In this document: piece after piece, positions 16,903-25,466 of the stretch
Layout of the letters: every line of letters begins with the position of its first letter
How positions within the stretch are numbered: the stretch's first letter is position 1
Origin: Herminiimonas contaminans
GTDB lineage: Bacteria > Pseudomonadota > Gammaproteobacteria > Burkholderiales > Burkholderiaceae_D
DNA length: 64,000 nt
Assembly: GCF_015645465.1 (NCBI RefSeq)
Contig: NZ_JADOEL010000003.1
Location: forward strand, 124,001 to 188,000
Reading direction: 5' to 3'
The notes under the pieces: model-generated
The model's input: the letters and a program-made list of their open reading frames with translations, nothing else
Database searches by the model: none
Told to the model about the DNA's origin: nothing
Position numbers and translations under genes: made by a program

Positions 16903-16929
16903 AAAACGGCGATGAAACATCGCCGTTTT
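16903..16929 (+). terminator. Bidirectional rho-independent terminator
   Basis: AAAACGGCGATG-AAA-CATCGCCGTTTT is a perfect 12-pair stem with A and T tracts. It can end transcription from sppA or the small transcript (plus) and from the RsmI-like gene, whose stop is at 16940 (minus). Confidence 0.92.
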
Positions 16930-16939
16930 GCATTTGTGC

Positions 16940-17695
16940 TCAGCTATCTGCGAGCAATAAAAACACGGTAGGTTTTTTGTGGAAGTCGGGCGTTTTGCCG
17001 GACGTCAAATCTGCTTTCCAGCGCGCCGCGGTTTGCGTCTTGATTGCTTCGGATGGCAGCGTGAGATCGGTAGCGACGCTGATCAGCGTATTCGGATTGC
17101 AGGTGTTGACGAGGGTTTCGAGCAAACCGGCATTGCGATATGGCGTTTCAATAAAGAATTGCGTTTGCTTTTCCTGGCGCGAGCGATCTTCCAATTGCTT
17201 GATGCGTTTGCTGCGTGCTGCGGCATCGATAGGCAAGTAACCGTTGAAAGCAAAATTCTGTCCGCTCAAACCACTGGCCATGACTGCGAGCAACAGGGAA
17301 GAAGGGCCGACCAGTGGGCGTACCTGTATGCCGCGCGCATGTGCGAGACGCACCAGGTTGGCACCCGGATCTGCGACAGCAGGAACGCCTGCTTCTGAAA
17401 TCAGGCCAGCATCCTGTCCGGCCAGCAAGGGCTCAAGTAATGCAGGCAATGCCTTGGTTTCGGTATTGACGTTGAGTTCAGCGATCCGTATTTCCTGTAT
17501 CGGCTTGGCTAGGGTATTGCGGCTGCTTATCAGCTTGAGAAAGGCGCGCGTGGTCTTGGCATTTTCGGCGACGAAGTAGTCAAGTTTTGCGGTGATGCTT
17601 TGTACTTCTTGCGGGATGATGTGGGCCAGCGGATCGGTGTCGGCGACCTCGGTCTGGCCCAGTGTGTTTGGTATGAGGTAGAGAATGCCTGGCAT
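16940..17695 (-). CDS. SAM-dependent methyltransferase, RsmI/tetrapyrrole-methylase-like
   Basis: 251 residues of the tetrapyrrole methylase fold, similar to RsmI, which 2'-O-methylates C1402 of 16S rRNA. Visible features are GILYLIPNTLG at the N-terminus, a SAM-site loop AGLISEAGVPAVADPGANLV (about 92-111), VRPLVGPSSLLLAVMASGL (about 125), and TQFFIETPYRNAGLLETL (about 180). True RsmI begins with a GTLYVVATPIGN-type motif; here it is IPNTLG, so this is more likely the RsmI paralogue often encoded beside maf in betaproteobacteria. The exact substrate is unknown. It is the second gene after maf, with a 22-base gap. Confidence 0.85.
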   Translation of the reverse strand: MPGILYLIPNTLGQTEVADTDPLAHIIPQEVQSITAKLDYFVAENAKTTRAFLKLISSRNTLAKPIQEIRIAELNVNTETKALPALLEPLLAGQDAGLISEAGVPAVADPGANLVRLAHARGIQVRPLVGPSSLLLAVMASGLSGQNFAFNGYLPIDAAARSKRIKQLEDRSRQEKQTQFFIETPYRNAGLLETLVNTCNPNTLISVATDLTLPSEAIKTQTAARWKADLTSGKTPDFHKKPTVFLLLADS

Positions 17696-17717
17696 GTTGT
17701 TTGTAATGCGCTGCTTA

Positions 17718-18332
17718 TTAAGTGTTGAAAAATGCGATGTTGGCGCGACGCAGCATGCCGGTCAAGGCGATCAAAGGCAGGCCGGTGAGGGCAGTCGGAT
17801 CGTTGCTGGTGATTTTTTCCAGGATGGTGATGCCCAGGCCTTCGTTTTTTGCGCTGCCCGCGCAGTCGTAAGGTTGCTCTATGTGCAGGTAGGCATCGAG
17901 TTCTGCATCCGGCAAATCGCGGAAAGTCACGAAGGTTTGGATATTTTCCAGCTGGATCTGCGGTGATGAAATGTCGCTGCGACCATCGAACAGGCAAAGT
18001 GCGGTGTGGAAAACGACTTCGCGGCCACGCATTTTCTGCAATTGCAGCATGGCGTTGGCATGGTTGCCTGGTTTGCCTATCTGTTCGTCGTCCAGTGTCG
18101 CCACCTGATCCGAGCCTATGATCAGCGAATTCGGCGCTCTAGTGGCGATGGCGGTCGCTTTTTGTTGTGCTAATCGCAACGCTGTGGCGGACGGGGTTTC
18201 CCCGGCCAGGGCGGTTTCGTCTATATCCGGCGTCATGACTTCAAATGGCAGGCCCAGCCGGGAGAGCAATTCTTTACGGTAAACCGAGCTGGAACCGAGG
18301 ATCAGACGTGCTGGCGGGGCGGAAGAAGGCAT
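17718..18332 (-). CDS. maf: Maf-family nucleotide pyrophosphatase (YceF type)
   Basis: 204 residues. Maf proteins hydrolyse non-canonical or modified nucleoside triphosphates to monophosphates. Visible here are LILGSSSVYRKELLSRL at the N-terminus, the conserved PDIDET, IIGSDQVA (catalytic Asp), GKPGN, MRGREVVFHTALC, and EQPYDCAGSAKNEGLG. The last motif with Cys-Ala-Gly is typical of the YceF subfamily, which prefers 7-methyl-GTP, while the YhdE subfamily (dTTP/UTP) differs there. Divergent from yceD with 107 bases between starts. In enterics yceF also flanks yceD-rpmF-plsX, supporting the subfamily call. Confidence 0.92.
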   Translation of the reverse strand: MPSSAPPARLILGSSSVYRKELLSRLGLPFEVMTPDIDETALAGETPSATALRLAQQKATAIATRAPNSLIIGSDQVATLDDEQIGKPGNHANAMLQLQKMRGREVVFHTALCLFDGRSDISSPQIQLENIQTFVTFRDLPDAELDAYLHIEQPYDCAGSAKNEGLGITILEKITSNDPTALTGLPLIALTGMLRRANIAFFNT

Positions 18333-18381
18333 TTATTTGACGTTTATTTGAATGAGCGCTCAAAAAAACTGCGCTAACGCT

Positions 18382-18410
18382 TTGACGAATAAAGGAAAAG
18401 CCTGTTATTA
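18382..18410 (+). promoter_or_regulatory. Promoter of yceD-rpmF
   Basis: TTGACG (18382-18387), a 17-base spacer and TTATTA (18405-18410). Start expected near 18417, only about 23 bases ahead of the yceD ATG at 18440. Confidence 0.65.
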
Positions 18411-18439
18411 TCGCAGGTTTTCCGGGTTCGGCTAAGCCT

Positions 18440-18937
18440 ATGAATGCTTTTGTAATTGACGCCTTCGAGTTCAGTCGGCATAGAGAGCAGCGTGAAGGCG
18501 ACGTTGCAATCGCTGATTTGCCGCGGCTTGCTGCAGAATCCGTAAATATGCCTGCATCGCTGCATTGGTCTTTGCATGGTGGTACTGATGGTTTGGGCCA
18601 CCCGCAACTGACTATGTCGGTATCCGGCTCAGTTCATTTGATGTGCCAGCGTTGCATGACGCCACTGAAATTCGATATTGCATCGGAATCCGTGCTGGTT
18701 CTTGCAAAAAACGATGAGCACGCTGATGAAATAGACGCGTTGCTGGCAGACGACACCATAGATGTGATAGTCGGATCCAAGACATTGAATGTTACTGATC
18801 TGATTGAGGACGAGGCTTTATTGTCGCTTCCTCAGGCGCCTAAGCATGATGTGTGTCCAGACAATGCAGCAGTTGAGAGTGCGATGAATGCAAGAAAACC
18901 ATCGCCGTTCGACGTGCTGAAAGGTATGAAGCAATAG
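18440..18937 (+). CDS. yceD: YceD / DUF177 family protein
   Basis: 165 residues, the length usual for the family. The central CxxC motif (LMCQRCMTPLKFD, about 72-84) and the C-terminal acidic stretch (DLIEDEALLSLPQAPKH) with a later Cys (DVCPDN) are DUF177 hallmarks. Members are needed for normal 23S rRNA accumulation in plants and are tied to ribosome assembly in bacteria; the exact function in bacteria is unsettled. The gene is immediately upstream of rpmF, an arrangement conserved across most proteobacteria, and is driven by the promoter at 18382-18410. Confidence 0.95.
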   Translation: MNAFVIDAFEFSRHREQREGDVAIADLPRLAAESVNMPASLHWSLHGGTDGLGHPQLTMSVSGSVHLMCQRCMTPLKFDIASESVLVLAKNDEHADEIDALLADDTIDVIVGSKTLNVTDLIEDEALLSLPQAPKHDVCPDNAAVESAMNARKPSPFDVLKGMKQ

Positions 18938-19061
18938 ATTCGCTGCAGCTGTGAAGCCTTAAGCGGGCATATTGAGATTTTGTAGTAAGGATTATCGGTT
19001 TTGCCGTGAGTTTGCAAAACGGATGTGTTAGAATTTTAGAACTTAAGGTTTAGGAGTTATC

Positions 19062-19244
19062 ATGGCTGTTCAACAAAACAAAAAGACACCGTCGAAACGC
19101 GGTATGCACCGTTCGCACGACTTCCTGGTTGCTCCGCAACTGAGCGTTGAGCCAACCACCGGTGAAACACACATGCGTCACCATATCAGCCCTAACGGCT
19201 TTTATCGTGGCCGTAAAGTCCTGAAAACCAAAAACGACGAATAA
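19062..19244 (+). CDS. rpmF: 50S ribosomal protein L32
   Basis: 60 residues with the L32 signature: [20 protein letters not shown], then [19 protein letters not shown] and the basic FYRGRKVL end. Strong ribosome binding site (AGGAG) 7 bases before the ATG. Unlike many L32 proteins it lacks the CxxC zinc-ribbon cysteines, which fits the zinc-independent form usual in proteobacteria. Lies 124 bases after yceD and is followed by a hairpin with a T tract, so part of the transcripts probably stop here before plsX. Confidence 0.98.
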   Translation: MAVQQNKKTPSKRGMHRSHDFLVAPQLSVEPTTGETHMRHHISPNGFYRGRKVLKTKNDE

Positions 19245-19269
19245 TCATTCGTCTTTCAGGCAAAGAAAG

Positions 19270-19304
19270 CGGCGCGGTAAGTTCATAACTTTGCGCCGTT
19301 TTTT
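19270..19304 (+). terminator. Terminator after rpmF
   Basis: CGGCGC (19270-19275) pairs with GCGCCG (19293-19298), extended inward by AAGTT/AACTT, followed by TTTTTT. The stem has an internal asymmetry, so read-through into plsX is possible. Confidence 0.8.
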
Positions 19305-19333
19305 AATATGCTAAAACAGCACATTCCGTCATT

Positions 19334-19361
19334 TTGAATCAAGCTGAATCTGGCCCATAAT
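19334..19361 (+). promoter_or_regulatory. Candidate plsX-fab operon promoter
   Basis: TTGAAT (19334-19339), a 16-base spacer and CATAAT (19356-19361), 30 bases before the plsX start and after the rpmF terminator. No FabR- or FapR-type palindrome was recognised. Confidence 0.5.
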
Positions 19362-19391
19362 GCGGTTAGAGTGACGCCCTGAGTCAATCCA

Positions 19392-20477
19392 ATGACAATT
19401 AAAATATCTATCGACTGTATGGGTGGCGATCACGGCCCCTCAGTCACCATTCCTGCCGCTATTTCGTTTGTTCAAAGCGAGCCAGATGCCGAGCTTATTT
19501 TGGTCGGGCTGGAAGCATCGCTATTGGCCGAACTGAAAAAACACAAGGCCAGTGAGCATCCACGTTTATCGATCGTGAATGCGACCGAGGTCGTGACGAT
19601 GGACGACCCCCTCGAAATCGCTTTGCGCCGCAAGAAGGATTCTTCCATGCGTGTCGCGATCAACCTGGTCAAACAGGGCGATGCCGATGCTTGCGTCTCG
19701 GCCGGTAATACGGGTGCCTTGATGGCGATCTCGCGTTACGTGCTGAAGACCTTGCCGGGTGTGAATCGTCCCGCCATTTGCAGCATCCTCCCGAATCAAA
19801 AAGACGGCCCTACCTATATGCTCGACCTCGGCGCGAACGTCGATTGCGAGCCGCAGCATTTGCATCAGTTTGCGTTGATGGGTTCTGCGCTGGTCTCCGC
19901 GATGGAAGGCAATCCGCGTCCTACCGTCGGTTTGCTGAATGTCGGCGAAGAAGATATCAAGGGCAATGAGGTGGTCAAGCAAACCGCAGTTTTGCTGCGT
20001 GCAGATCACGAGCAGGGCAGGCTGAATTTCTACGGCAACGTAGAGGGCAATGATATTTTCAAAGGTACGACCGACATCGTCGTATGTGACGGTTTCGTCG
20101 GTAATGTCACTCTCAAGGCTTCCGAGGGACTGGGACGTTTCGTCAAGAGCGTACTCACCACTGAATTTAAAAGCAGCCCGCTGAATTTGCTGGGCGCATT
20201 GATCGCACGTGGAGCCCTGAAAGCAATTTCACAACGAATGAATCCTTCTCGCTACAATGGCGGCAGTCTGCTGGGTCTGCGTGGCCTGGTATTCAAGAGT
20301 CATGGTGGTGCGGATGCTTATGGTTATCAATGGGCGATCAAGCGTGCGTTTGACGCCGCCAAGTACGATGTGTTGACGCGTATTTCGACCAAGATTGCCG
20401 ATTTGATGCCGCAATCTGACGCCTCACCAGAAGATTCCGCTGTGGCAATATCTAATGCAACATCAATAGAAAAATAG
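19392..20477 (+). CDS. plsX: Phosphate acyltransferase PlsX
   Basis: 361 residues. Converts acyl-ACP to acyl-phosphate, the donor used by PlsY in phospholipid synthesis; a peripheral membrane enzyme. Family landmarks are [15 protein letters not shown] at the N-terminus, [16 protein letters not shown] (about 100), [11 protein letters not shown] (about 145), [28 protein letters not shown] and [16 protein letters not shown]. The C-terminal 20 residues are a non-conserved, Ser-rich tail. It opens the fatty-acid cluster, ending 8 bases before fabH. Confidence 0.97.
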   Translation: MTIKISIDCMGGDHGPSVTIPAAISFVQSEPDAELILVGLEASLLAELKKHKASEHPRLSIVNATEVVTMDDPLEIALRRKKDSSMRVAINLVKQGDADACVSAGNTGALMAISRYVLKTLPGVNRPAICSILPNQKDGPTYMLDLGANVDCEPQHLHQFALMGSALVSAMEGNPRPTVGLLNVGEEDIKGNEVVKQTAVLLRADHEQGRLNFYGNVEGNDIFKGTTDIVVCDGFVGNVTLKASEGLGRFVKSVLTTEFKSSPLNLLGALIARGALKAISQRMNPSRYNGGSLLGLRGLVFKSHGGADAYGYQWAIKRAFDAAKYDVLTRISTKIADLMPQSDASPEDSAVAISNATSIEK

Positions 20478-20485
20478 AAAAGCGC

Positions 20486-21472
20486 ATGACTATTTACAGC
20501 AAGATTATCGGTACAGGCAGCTACCTGCCACCTAACCGCGTTACCAATCAAGAACTGGCTGCGCAATTGGCCAGCAATGGCATCGAAACTTCCGACGAAT
20601 GGATCGTTTCGCGCAGCGGTATTTCAGCACGTCATTATGCAGATGCAGACGTGCAATCCAGTGACCTCGCAGTAGAGGCTGCGAAGCGTGCGCTGGATAT
20701 GGCCAAGCTCGGCGTCAATGATGTCGACCTGATTATCCTTGCGACCTCGACCCCGGATTTCTTCGGTGGCTTCCCAAGCACTGCCTGCGTGGTGCAGCGC
20801 AAACTGGGCATCACGAATGATTGCGCCGCTGTCGACGTACAAGCGGTATGCAGCGGCTTCGTCTACGCGGTATCGATCGCGGACAACTTCATCAAGGCCG
20901 GGACGCATAAAAACGTGTTGGTCATCGGCGCGGAAGTGTTCTCGCGCATCATCGATTTCGAAGATCGCACTACCTGCGTCTTGTTTGGTGACGGTGCCGG
21001 CGCTGTCCTGATGACGGCTTCGCAAGAGCCTGGCGTGCTGGCAACCAAGCTGCATGCAAATGGTAACTACGGCGATATCCTGTGCTTGCCTGGCAAGGTC
21101 AACAAGGGTGTGGTTGAAGGTAGCGCCTTCCTGTATATGGATGGCCCTGCAGTGTTCAAGATGGCCGTTTCGGTACTGGATAAAGTGGCGCACGAAGCGC
21201 TGGAATTGGCCGGTATGGAGTCGTCGGAAGTTGACTGGATTATCCCGCATCAGGCCAATATCCGTATCATGCAAAGCACAGCCAAAAAACTGGGCCTGGG
21301 CATGGACAAAATGATCGTGACTGTCGATCAGCACGGTAATACTTCAGCTGCTTCGATTCCTATGGCGCTCGACGTTGGTGTGCGTGATGGTCGTATCAAG
21401 CCAGGCCAGAATGTCATGATGGAAGGCGTAGGCGGCGGCTTCACCTGGGGCGCGGTGCTGGCACGGATGTGA
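20486..21472 (+). CDS. fabH: 3-oxoacyl-ACP synthase III (FabH)
   Basis: 328 residues. Starts fatty-acid elongation by condensing acetyl-CoA with malonyl-ACP. The catalytic triad is visible: Cys in [11 protein letters not shown] (about 114), His in [10 protein letters not shown] (about 250) and Asn in [10 protein letters not shown] (about 280). Other landmarks are [13 protein letters not shown] at the N-terminus and the C-terminal [12 protein letters not shown]. Length is standard. Placed between plsX and fabD in the conserved order; whether it prefers straight or branched primers cannot be told by eye. Confidence 0.97.
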   Translation: MTIYSKIIGTGSYLPPNRVTNQELAAQLASNGIETSDEWIVSRSGISARHYADADVQSSDLAVEAAKRALDMAKLGVNDVDLIILATSTPDFFGGFPSTACVVQRKLGITNDCAAVDVQAVCSGFVYAVSIADNFIKAGTHKNVLVIGAEVFSRIIDFEDRTTCVLFGDGAGAVLMTASQEPGVLATKLHANGNYGDILCLPGKVNKGVVEGSAFLYMDGPAVFKMAVSVLDKVAHEALELAGMESSEVDWIIPHQANIRIMQSTAKKLGLGMDKMIVTVDQHGNTSAASIPMALDVGVRDGRIKPGQNVMMEGVGGGFTWGAVLARM

Positions 21473-21524
21473 TCCCGGGGACAGGGACGCAAATCGTTTT
21501 TTTAAATAAAACTAGAAAACAAGC

Positions 21525-22457
21525 ATGAGCAAATTCGCATTCGTTTTTCCAGGGCAAGGGTCGCAAGCGATCGGCATGCTCAACGGTTTCGCTGACAACG
21601 CAGTCGTGCAGCAAACTCTGGCAGAGGCATCGGACGCATTGCAGTTCGATCTGGCCAAATTGATTTCCGAAGGTCCGAAGGAAGAGTTGGACCTGACTAC
21701 CAACACCCAACCGGTCATGCTGACGGCCGCTGTCGCGATGTATCGCGCGTGGATCGCTGCAGGCGGCAAGACTCCGGCGCTGGTCGCTGGTCATAGCCTG
21801 GGTGAATATTCCGCATTGGTTGCGGCTGGCGTGATCGCATTCAAGGATGCCGTGCCGCTGGTGCGTTTCCGCGCCAAGGCGATGCAGGAAGCCGTTCCTG
21901 TCGGCCAGGGTGGCATGGCTGCTATCCTCGGTTTGTCCGACGCGGATGTACTGGCTGTGTGTGCGGAAGCGGCGCAAGGTGATGTAGTCGAAGCGGTTAA
22001 CTTCAATGCTCCAGCGCAAGTTGTCATCGCTGGTCACAAGGCTGCGATCGAGCGTGCCTGCGAAGCTGCCAAGGCGAAGGGCGCCAAACGCGCGTTGTCG
22101 CTGCCGGTTTCTGCGCCGTTCCATTCGTCTTTGCTGAAGCCTGCATCGGATCGTTTGCGCGAATACATGGCAACGCTGACTTTCAATGCGCCACAAATTC
22201 CATTGATCAATAACGTCGATGTCGCTATCGTCAGCGATGTTGATGGTATCAAGGACGCCCTGGTGCGCCAGGCTGCCAATCCGGTGCGCTGGGTTGAGAC
22301 GGTGCAAAAAATGGCTGCGGATGGCGTCACTGACGTCGTTGAATGCGGTCCTGGCAAGGTATTGGCTGGTTTGACCAAGCGTATCAACGGCGAGTTGACC
22401 GGACATGCAATTGTCGATCAAGCGTCGCTGGACGCTGTTTTGGAGCTTTTGAAATAA
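21525..22457 (+). CDS. fabD: Malonyl-CoA:ACP transacylase (FabD)
   Basis: 310 residues. Moves malonyl from CoA to acyl carrier protein to supply elongation. Visible are FVFPGQGSQAIGM at the N-terminus, the nucleophile Ser in GHSLGEYSALVAAG (about 92), the Arg in VRFRAKAMQ (about 117), and the catalytic His in VSAPFHSSLL (about 201). The stop codon overlaps the fabG start by one base (TAATG), so translation is coupled. A 52-base gap separates it from fabH. Confidence 0.97.
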   Translation: MSKFAFVFPGQGSQAIGMLNGFADNAVVQQTLAEASDALQFDLAKLISEGPKEELDLTTNTQPVMLTAAVAMYRAWIAAGGKTPALVAGHSLGEYSALVAAGVIAFKDAVPLVRFRAKAMQEAVPVGQGGMAAILGLSDADVLAVCAEAAQGDVVEAVNFNAPAQVVIAGHKAAIERACEAAKAKGAKRALSLPVSAPFHSSLLKPASDRLREYMATLTFNAPQIPLINNVDVAIVSDVDGIKDALVRQAANPVRWVETVQKMAADGVTDVVECGPGKVLAGLTKRINGELTGHAIVDQASLDAVLELLK

Positions 22458-23200
22458 TGACTACAGTTGATTTGAGCGGCCAGGTCGCCCTGGTCACCGG
22501 CGCTTCGCGCGGTATCGGTCGTGCGATCGCACAGGAATTGGCTAAGCAGGGCGCCAAGGTAATCGGCACGGCAACGTCGGAATCCGGCGCCAACGCGATT
22601 TCCGAGTATCTCGGTAACGGCGGCAAGGGCGTCGTGCTGGACGTTAATGACGCCGCGCGCTCGGTCGAGCTGATCGATGAGATCCAGAAAGAATTCGGTG
22701 CTGTCAGCATCCTCGTCAATAATGCAGGCATCACCCAGGATCAACTGGCGATGCGCATGAAGGACGAAGAGTGGGACAGCGTCATTGCGACCAACCTGAC
22801 TGCGGTCGGACGCTTGTCGCGTGCGGTTTTGCGCGGCATGATGAAGGCTAAAGCTGGTCGTATTATCAACATAACATCAGTTGTCGGCTCGTCCGGCAAT
22901 GCTGGCCAGATGAATTACGCTGCAGCCAAGGCTGGTGTGGCTGGCATGAGTCGTGCTCTGGCACGTGAGATCGGTAGCCGCAACATTACCGTCAATTGCA
23001 TTGCACCTGGTTTTATTGATACGGATATGACGAAAACCCTGAGCGAGCAGCAAATTGCTGCCTTGCTGCAACAGGTTCCGTTAGGACGTTTGGGCGCGGC
23101 GGAAGACGTTGCTGCTGCAGTGAGTTTCCTTGCATCGCCTCAGGCGAGTTACATTACTGGTACCACGTTGCACGTCAACGGCGGTATGTATATGAACTAA
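22457..23200 (+). CDS. fabG: 3-oxoacyl-ACP reductase (FabG)
   Basis: 247 residues from the ATG at 22457, overlapping the fabD stop; the frame extending back to 22343 lies inside fabD and is rejected. An NADPH-dependent short-chain dehydrogenase/reductase performing the first reduction in elongation. Signatures are TGASRGIGRAIAQEL (nucleotide binding, about 12), NNAGIT (about 89), the catalytic Ser in NITSVVGSSGNAGQ (about 141), then Tyr and Lys in MNYAAAKAG (about 154), and a C-terminal GTTLHVNGGMYMN. It ends 126 bases before acpP. Confidence 0.97.
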   Translation: MTTVDLSGQVALVTGASRGIGRAIAQELAKQGAKVIGTATSESGANAISEYLGNGGKGVVLDVNDAARSVELIDEIQKEFGAVSILVNNAGITQDQLAMRMKDEEWDSVIATNLTAVGRLSRAVLRGMMKAKAGRIINITSVVGSSGNAGQMNYAAAKAGVAGMSRALAREIGSRNITVNCIAPGFIDTDMTKTLSEQQIAALLQQVPLGRLGAAEDVAAAVSFLASPQASYITGTTLHVNGGMYMN

Positions 23201-23283
23201 ATTTGTAATTAGTCACTTTTAGCCGAAGTTTCAGGTTTCTTGATGACAAAAGCTAAAAATGAATTTTCGGTGCGCAAACCTGC

Positions 23284-23289
23284 TAAAAT
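23284..23289 (+). promoter_or_regulatory. Possible acpP promoter -10 box
   Basis: TAAAAT at 23284-23289 in the 126-base AT-rich gap before acpP. No good -35 box at proper distance. An extra promoter is expected because ACP is needed in great excess over the enzymes. Confidence 0.35.
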
Positions 23290-23326
23290 GCGCGCACTTT
23301 CTGTAACCACCCATTGGAGTTAAAAC

Positions 23327-23566
23327 ATGTCGGATATCGAACAACGCGTTAAGAAAATCGTCGCTGAACAACTGGGCGTCGCCGAAGCAGACATCAAAAT
23401 CGAATCGTCTTTCGTTGACGATCTGGGCGCTGACTCGCTCGACACCGTTGAACTCGTGATGGCGCTCGAAGACGAATTCGAAATGGAAATCCCTGACGAA
23501 CAAGCCGAAAAAATCACTACAGTGCAGCAGGCGATCGATTACGCCAAGGCACACGTAAAAGCGTAA
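23327..23566 (+). CDS. acpP: Acyl carrier protein
   Basis: 79 residues, strongly acidic. Carries growing acyl chains on a phosphopantetheine attached to the Ser in [18 protein letters not shown] (about residue 38) by AcpS, encoded at 36422 in this window. The N-terminus ([18 protein letters not shown]) and the C-terminus ([16 protein letters not shown]) are standard. GGAGT lies ahead of the ATG. Placed between fabG and fabF as in E. coli. Confidence 0.99.
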   Translation: MSDIEQRVKKIVAEQLGVAEADIKIESSFVDDLGADSLDTVELVMALEDEFEMEIPDEQAEKITTVQQAIDYAKAHVKA

Positions 23567-23595
23567 GTTGTTTTGAACGACTCTAGGAGAATTGC

Positions 23596-24837
23596 TTGAG
23601 CCGCTCTAGTAAACGTCGTGTCGTCGTCACTGGTCTTGGTTGTATTTCTCCCGTCGGCAACACTGTCGCAGACGCATGGAATTCGCTTCTTGCAGGGCAA
23701 TCTGGCATTGCAACCATCACCAAGTTTGATGCGACACCCTTCAGCACACATTTTGCTGGAGAAGTAAAAAACTTCAATATCGAGGACTACATTCCCGGTA
23801 AAGAAGCGCGCCACATGGATACATTCATCCACTACGGCGTGGCAGCTGGCATGCAGGCAATGCGAGACAGCGGTTTGGTTGTGACGGAAGAGAATGCCGA
23901 ACGTATTGGCGTCATCGTCGGTTCCGGTATCGGTGGCTTGCCGCTGATCGAAGAAACCCACGCTGAGCTGACCAATCGTGGCCCGCGTCGCATCAGCCCG
24001 TTCTTTGTGCCTGCGTCCATCATCAACATGATTTCAGGTCACCTGTCGATCATTTGTGGTCTGAAAGGTCCGAATCTGGCGATTGTGACTGCATGTACCA
24101 CTGGTTTGCATTCGATCGGCGCTGCTGGTCGTATGATCGAATACGGTGATGCGGACGTCATGATTGCAGGTGGTGCCGAATCGACGATTTCACCGCTGGG
24201 TCTGGGTGGTTTCGCTTCTGCACGCGCCTTGTCGTCGCGCAACGATGATCCTGCTACGGCTTCCCGTCCATGGGATAAAGACCGTGACGGTTTCGTCCTG
24301 GGCGAGGGTGCTGGCGTGATGGTGCTGGAAGAGTACGAGCATGCGAAAGCACGCGGTGCAAAAATCTATGCGGAACTGTGTGGTTTCGGCATGAGTGGCG
24401 ATGCTTATCACATCACTGCTCCTAACATGGATGGCCCACGTCGCAGCATGACGAATGCACTGAAGAGCGCGGAAATCGCTGCCGATCAAGTGCAGTACCT
24501 GAATGCACATGGCACGTCGACCCCATTGGGCGATAAAAATGAAACGGATGCAGTGAAAGCCACATTTGGCGCACATGCGAAGAAGCTGACAGTCAACTCG
24601 ACAAAATCGATGACAGGTCACTTGCTCGGTGGTGCCGGTGGACTTGAGTCGGTATTTACCGTGCTCGCCTTGCATCATCAAATTTCGCCGCCTACGATCA
24701 ATATCTTCAATCAGGATCCGGAATGTGATCTCGACTACTGCGCTAATACCGCGCGCGAGATTCCTATTCAGTACGCCATGAAAAATAACTTCGGTTTTGG
24801 CGGTACGAACGGTACCTTGATTTTTGGTAAAGTCTGA
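23596..24837 (+). CDS. fabF: 3-oxoacyl-ACP synthase II (FabF)
   Basis: 413 residues from a TTG at 23596, supported by AGGAGA seven bases upstream and by the N-terminus [20 protein letters not shown], usual for the family. Elongates acyl-ACP with malonyl-ACP. The active site is Cys in [12 protein letters not shown] (about 165), His in [11 protein letters not shown] (about 304) and His in [12 protein letters not shown] (about 341). The C-terminus [14 protein letters not shown] is typical. Last gene of the operon, closed by a strong terminator 4 bases later. The TTG start may lower its yield relative to ACP. Confidence 0.97.
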   Translation: MSRSSKRRVVVTGLGCISPVGNTVADAWNSLLAGQSGIATITKFDATPFSTHFAGEVKNFNIEDYIPGKEARHMDTFIHYGVAAGMQAMRDSGLVVTEENAERIGVIVGSGIGGLPLIEETHAELTNRGPRRISPFFVPASIINMISGHLSIICGLKGPNLAIVTACTTGLHSIGAAGRMIEYGDADVMIAGGAESTISPLGLGGFASARALSSRNDDPATASRPWDKDRDGFVLGEGAGVMVLEEYEHAKARGAKIYAELCGFGMSGDAYHITAPNMDGPRRSMTNALKSAEIAADQVQYLNAHGTSTPLGDKNETDAVKATFGAHAKKLTVNSTKSMTGHLLGGAGGLESVFTVLALHHQISPPTINIFNQDPECDLDYCANTAREIPIQYAMKNNFGFGGTNGTLIFGKV

Positions 24838-24840
24838 TCA

Positions 24841-24876
24841 AAATCCGATTATTCCGTAAGGGTAATCGGATTTTTT
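24841..24876 (+). terminator. Rho-independent terminator after fabF
   Basis: ATCCGATTA (24843-24851) pairs with TAATCGGAT (24863-24871), followed by TTTTTT. Confidence 0.93.
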
Positions 24877-24889
24877 ACTTATTCCTCCC

Positions 24890-25384
24890 ATGTCTATTGC
24901 GGTATCAGCCGTAGTGCAGCAGTCCAGATGCTTAGCCGGGCTGCTGGTGCTGATGTGCGCAACCTTGTTTTTGATTGCCGCAGTGCTGTTGTTCGGGCTG
25001 GTTGGGGATTTGAGTTTGACAGTACGGAGCTTGCTTGCCGTCCTATGCGTAGCATGTGGATCTTATATATTTTTCCGGACTCTAAGGAATGGAAAAATAT
25101 ATAAGATACAAATATCGGGTAATGGTCAGATTCGTCTGGCTGGACTGCCTGCAGGTGAGAGGGCGGAACCGGGTGAGGGCGAGTTGGTGGAATTGCTGCC
25201 GGACTCGACTTTATGGCCAGGTTTGTTACTCTTACGTCTACAAAATGCCGTCCGGCAAACGCATAATGTAGTGATCTTGCCGGATTCAGTAACACCAGAT
25301 AGTTATCGGGCCTTATTAGTCGCTTGTCGCTGGATAGTTATGCGGCATGCAGACGCTGATAAGCAGCGTATCAGCGGGATTTAG
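24890..25384 (+). CDS. Small two-helix membrane protein, YgfX-like
   Basis: 164 residues with two membrane helices (about 14-37 and 43-61), a short basic loop (FFRTLRNGKIYKIQ) and a C-terminal soluble part. That part has ELLPDSTLWPGLLLLRLQ, VVILPDSVTPDSYRALLVACRW. The WPGLLLL and PDS-x-x-x-x-xYR-L pattern resembles the YgfX (CptA) family, whose E. coli member is a membrane toxin-like protein partnered by YgfY. No YgfY homologue is next to it here. It starts 13 bases after the fabF terminator with no ribosome binding site, so it needs its own promoter or low read-through. A perfect 17-base inverted repeat is embedded in the coding sequence. Lies 82 bases before rpoE. Confidence 0.7.
   Translation: MSIAVSAVVQQSRCLAGLLVLMCATLFLIAAVLLFGLVGDLSLTVRSLLAVLCVACGSYIFFRTLRNGKIYKIQISGNGQIRLAGLPAGERAEPGEGELVELLPDSTLWPGLLLLRLQNAVRQTHNVVILPDSVTPDSYRALLVACRWIVMRHADADKQRISGI
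25060..25107. repeat. Perfect 17-base inverted repeat inside the YgfX-like gene
   Basis: ATCTTATATATTTTTCC (25060-25076) is the exact reverse complement of GGAAAAATATATAAGAT (25091-25107), with a 14-base centre. The arms are almost pure A/T in a gene of mixed composition. Because of the symmetry both strands encode nearly the same peptide (SYIFF..., GKIYKI). Could be an RNA hairpin or a DNA-binding site ahead of rpoE. Confidence 0.9.
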
Positions 25385-25396
25385 TTACGATTTTTT

Positions 25397-25425
25397 TGAA
25401 CCAAACAAGTTTCGTCCAGTCAATT
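25397..25425 (+). promoter_or_regulatory. Possible sigma-E-type promoter of rpoE
   Basis: TGAACCA (25397-25403), a 16-base spacer and TCAATT (25420-25425) loosely fit the GGAACTT/TCAAA form used by RpoE. Autocontrol of rpoE is common. The -35 match is imperfect. Confidence 0.3.
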
Positions 25426-25466
25426 AGGCGAGCCGCGTGCGTGTTGCAGAATAACAAGGGAATGGA

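Larger units (their letters stand above)
16766..16929 (+). ncRNA. Candidate small RNA or small-protein transcript
   Basis: A self-contained unit: promoter at 16732-16759, a 23-codon frame with a good ribosome binding site, then three hairpins in a row. These are AGGTC-TTC-GACCT (16863-16875), GTCTCC-TAC-GGAGAC (16884-16898) and a rho-independent terminator (16903-16929). Length about 160 nt. It lies between sppA (plus) and the convergent RsmI-like gene. No known RNA family was recognised. It could be a dual-function RNA, or only the sppA 3' end with an accidental promoter match. Confidence 0.45.
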
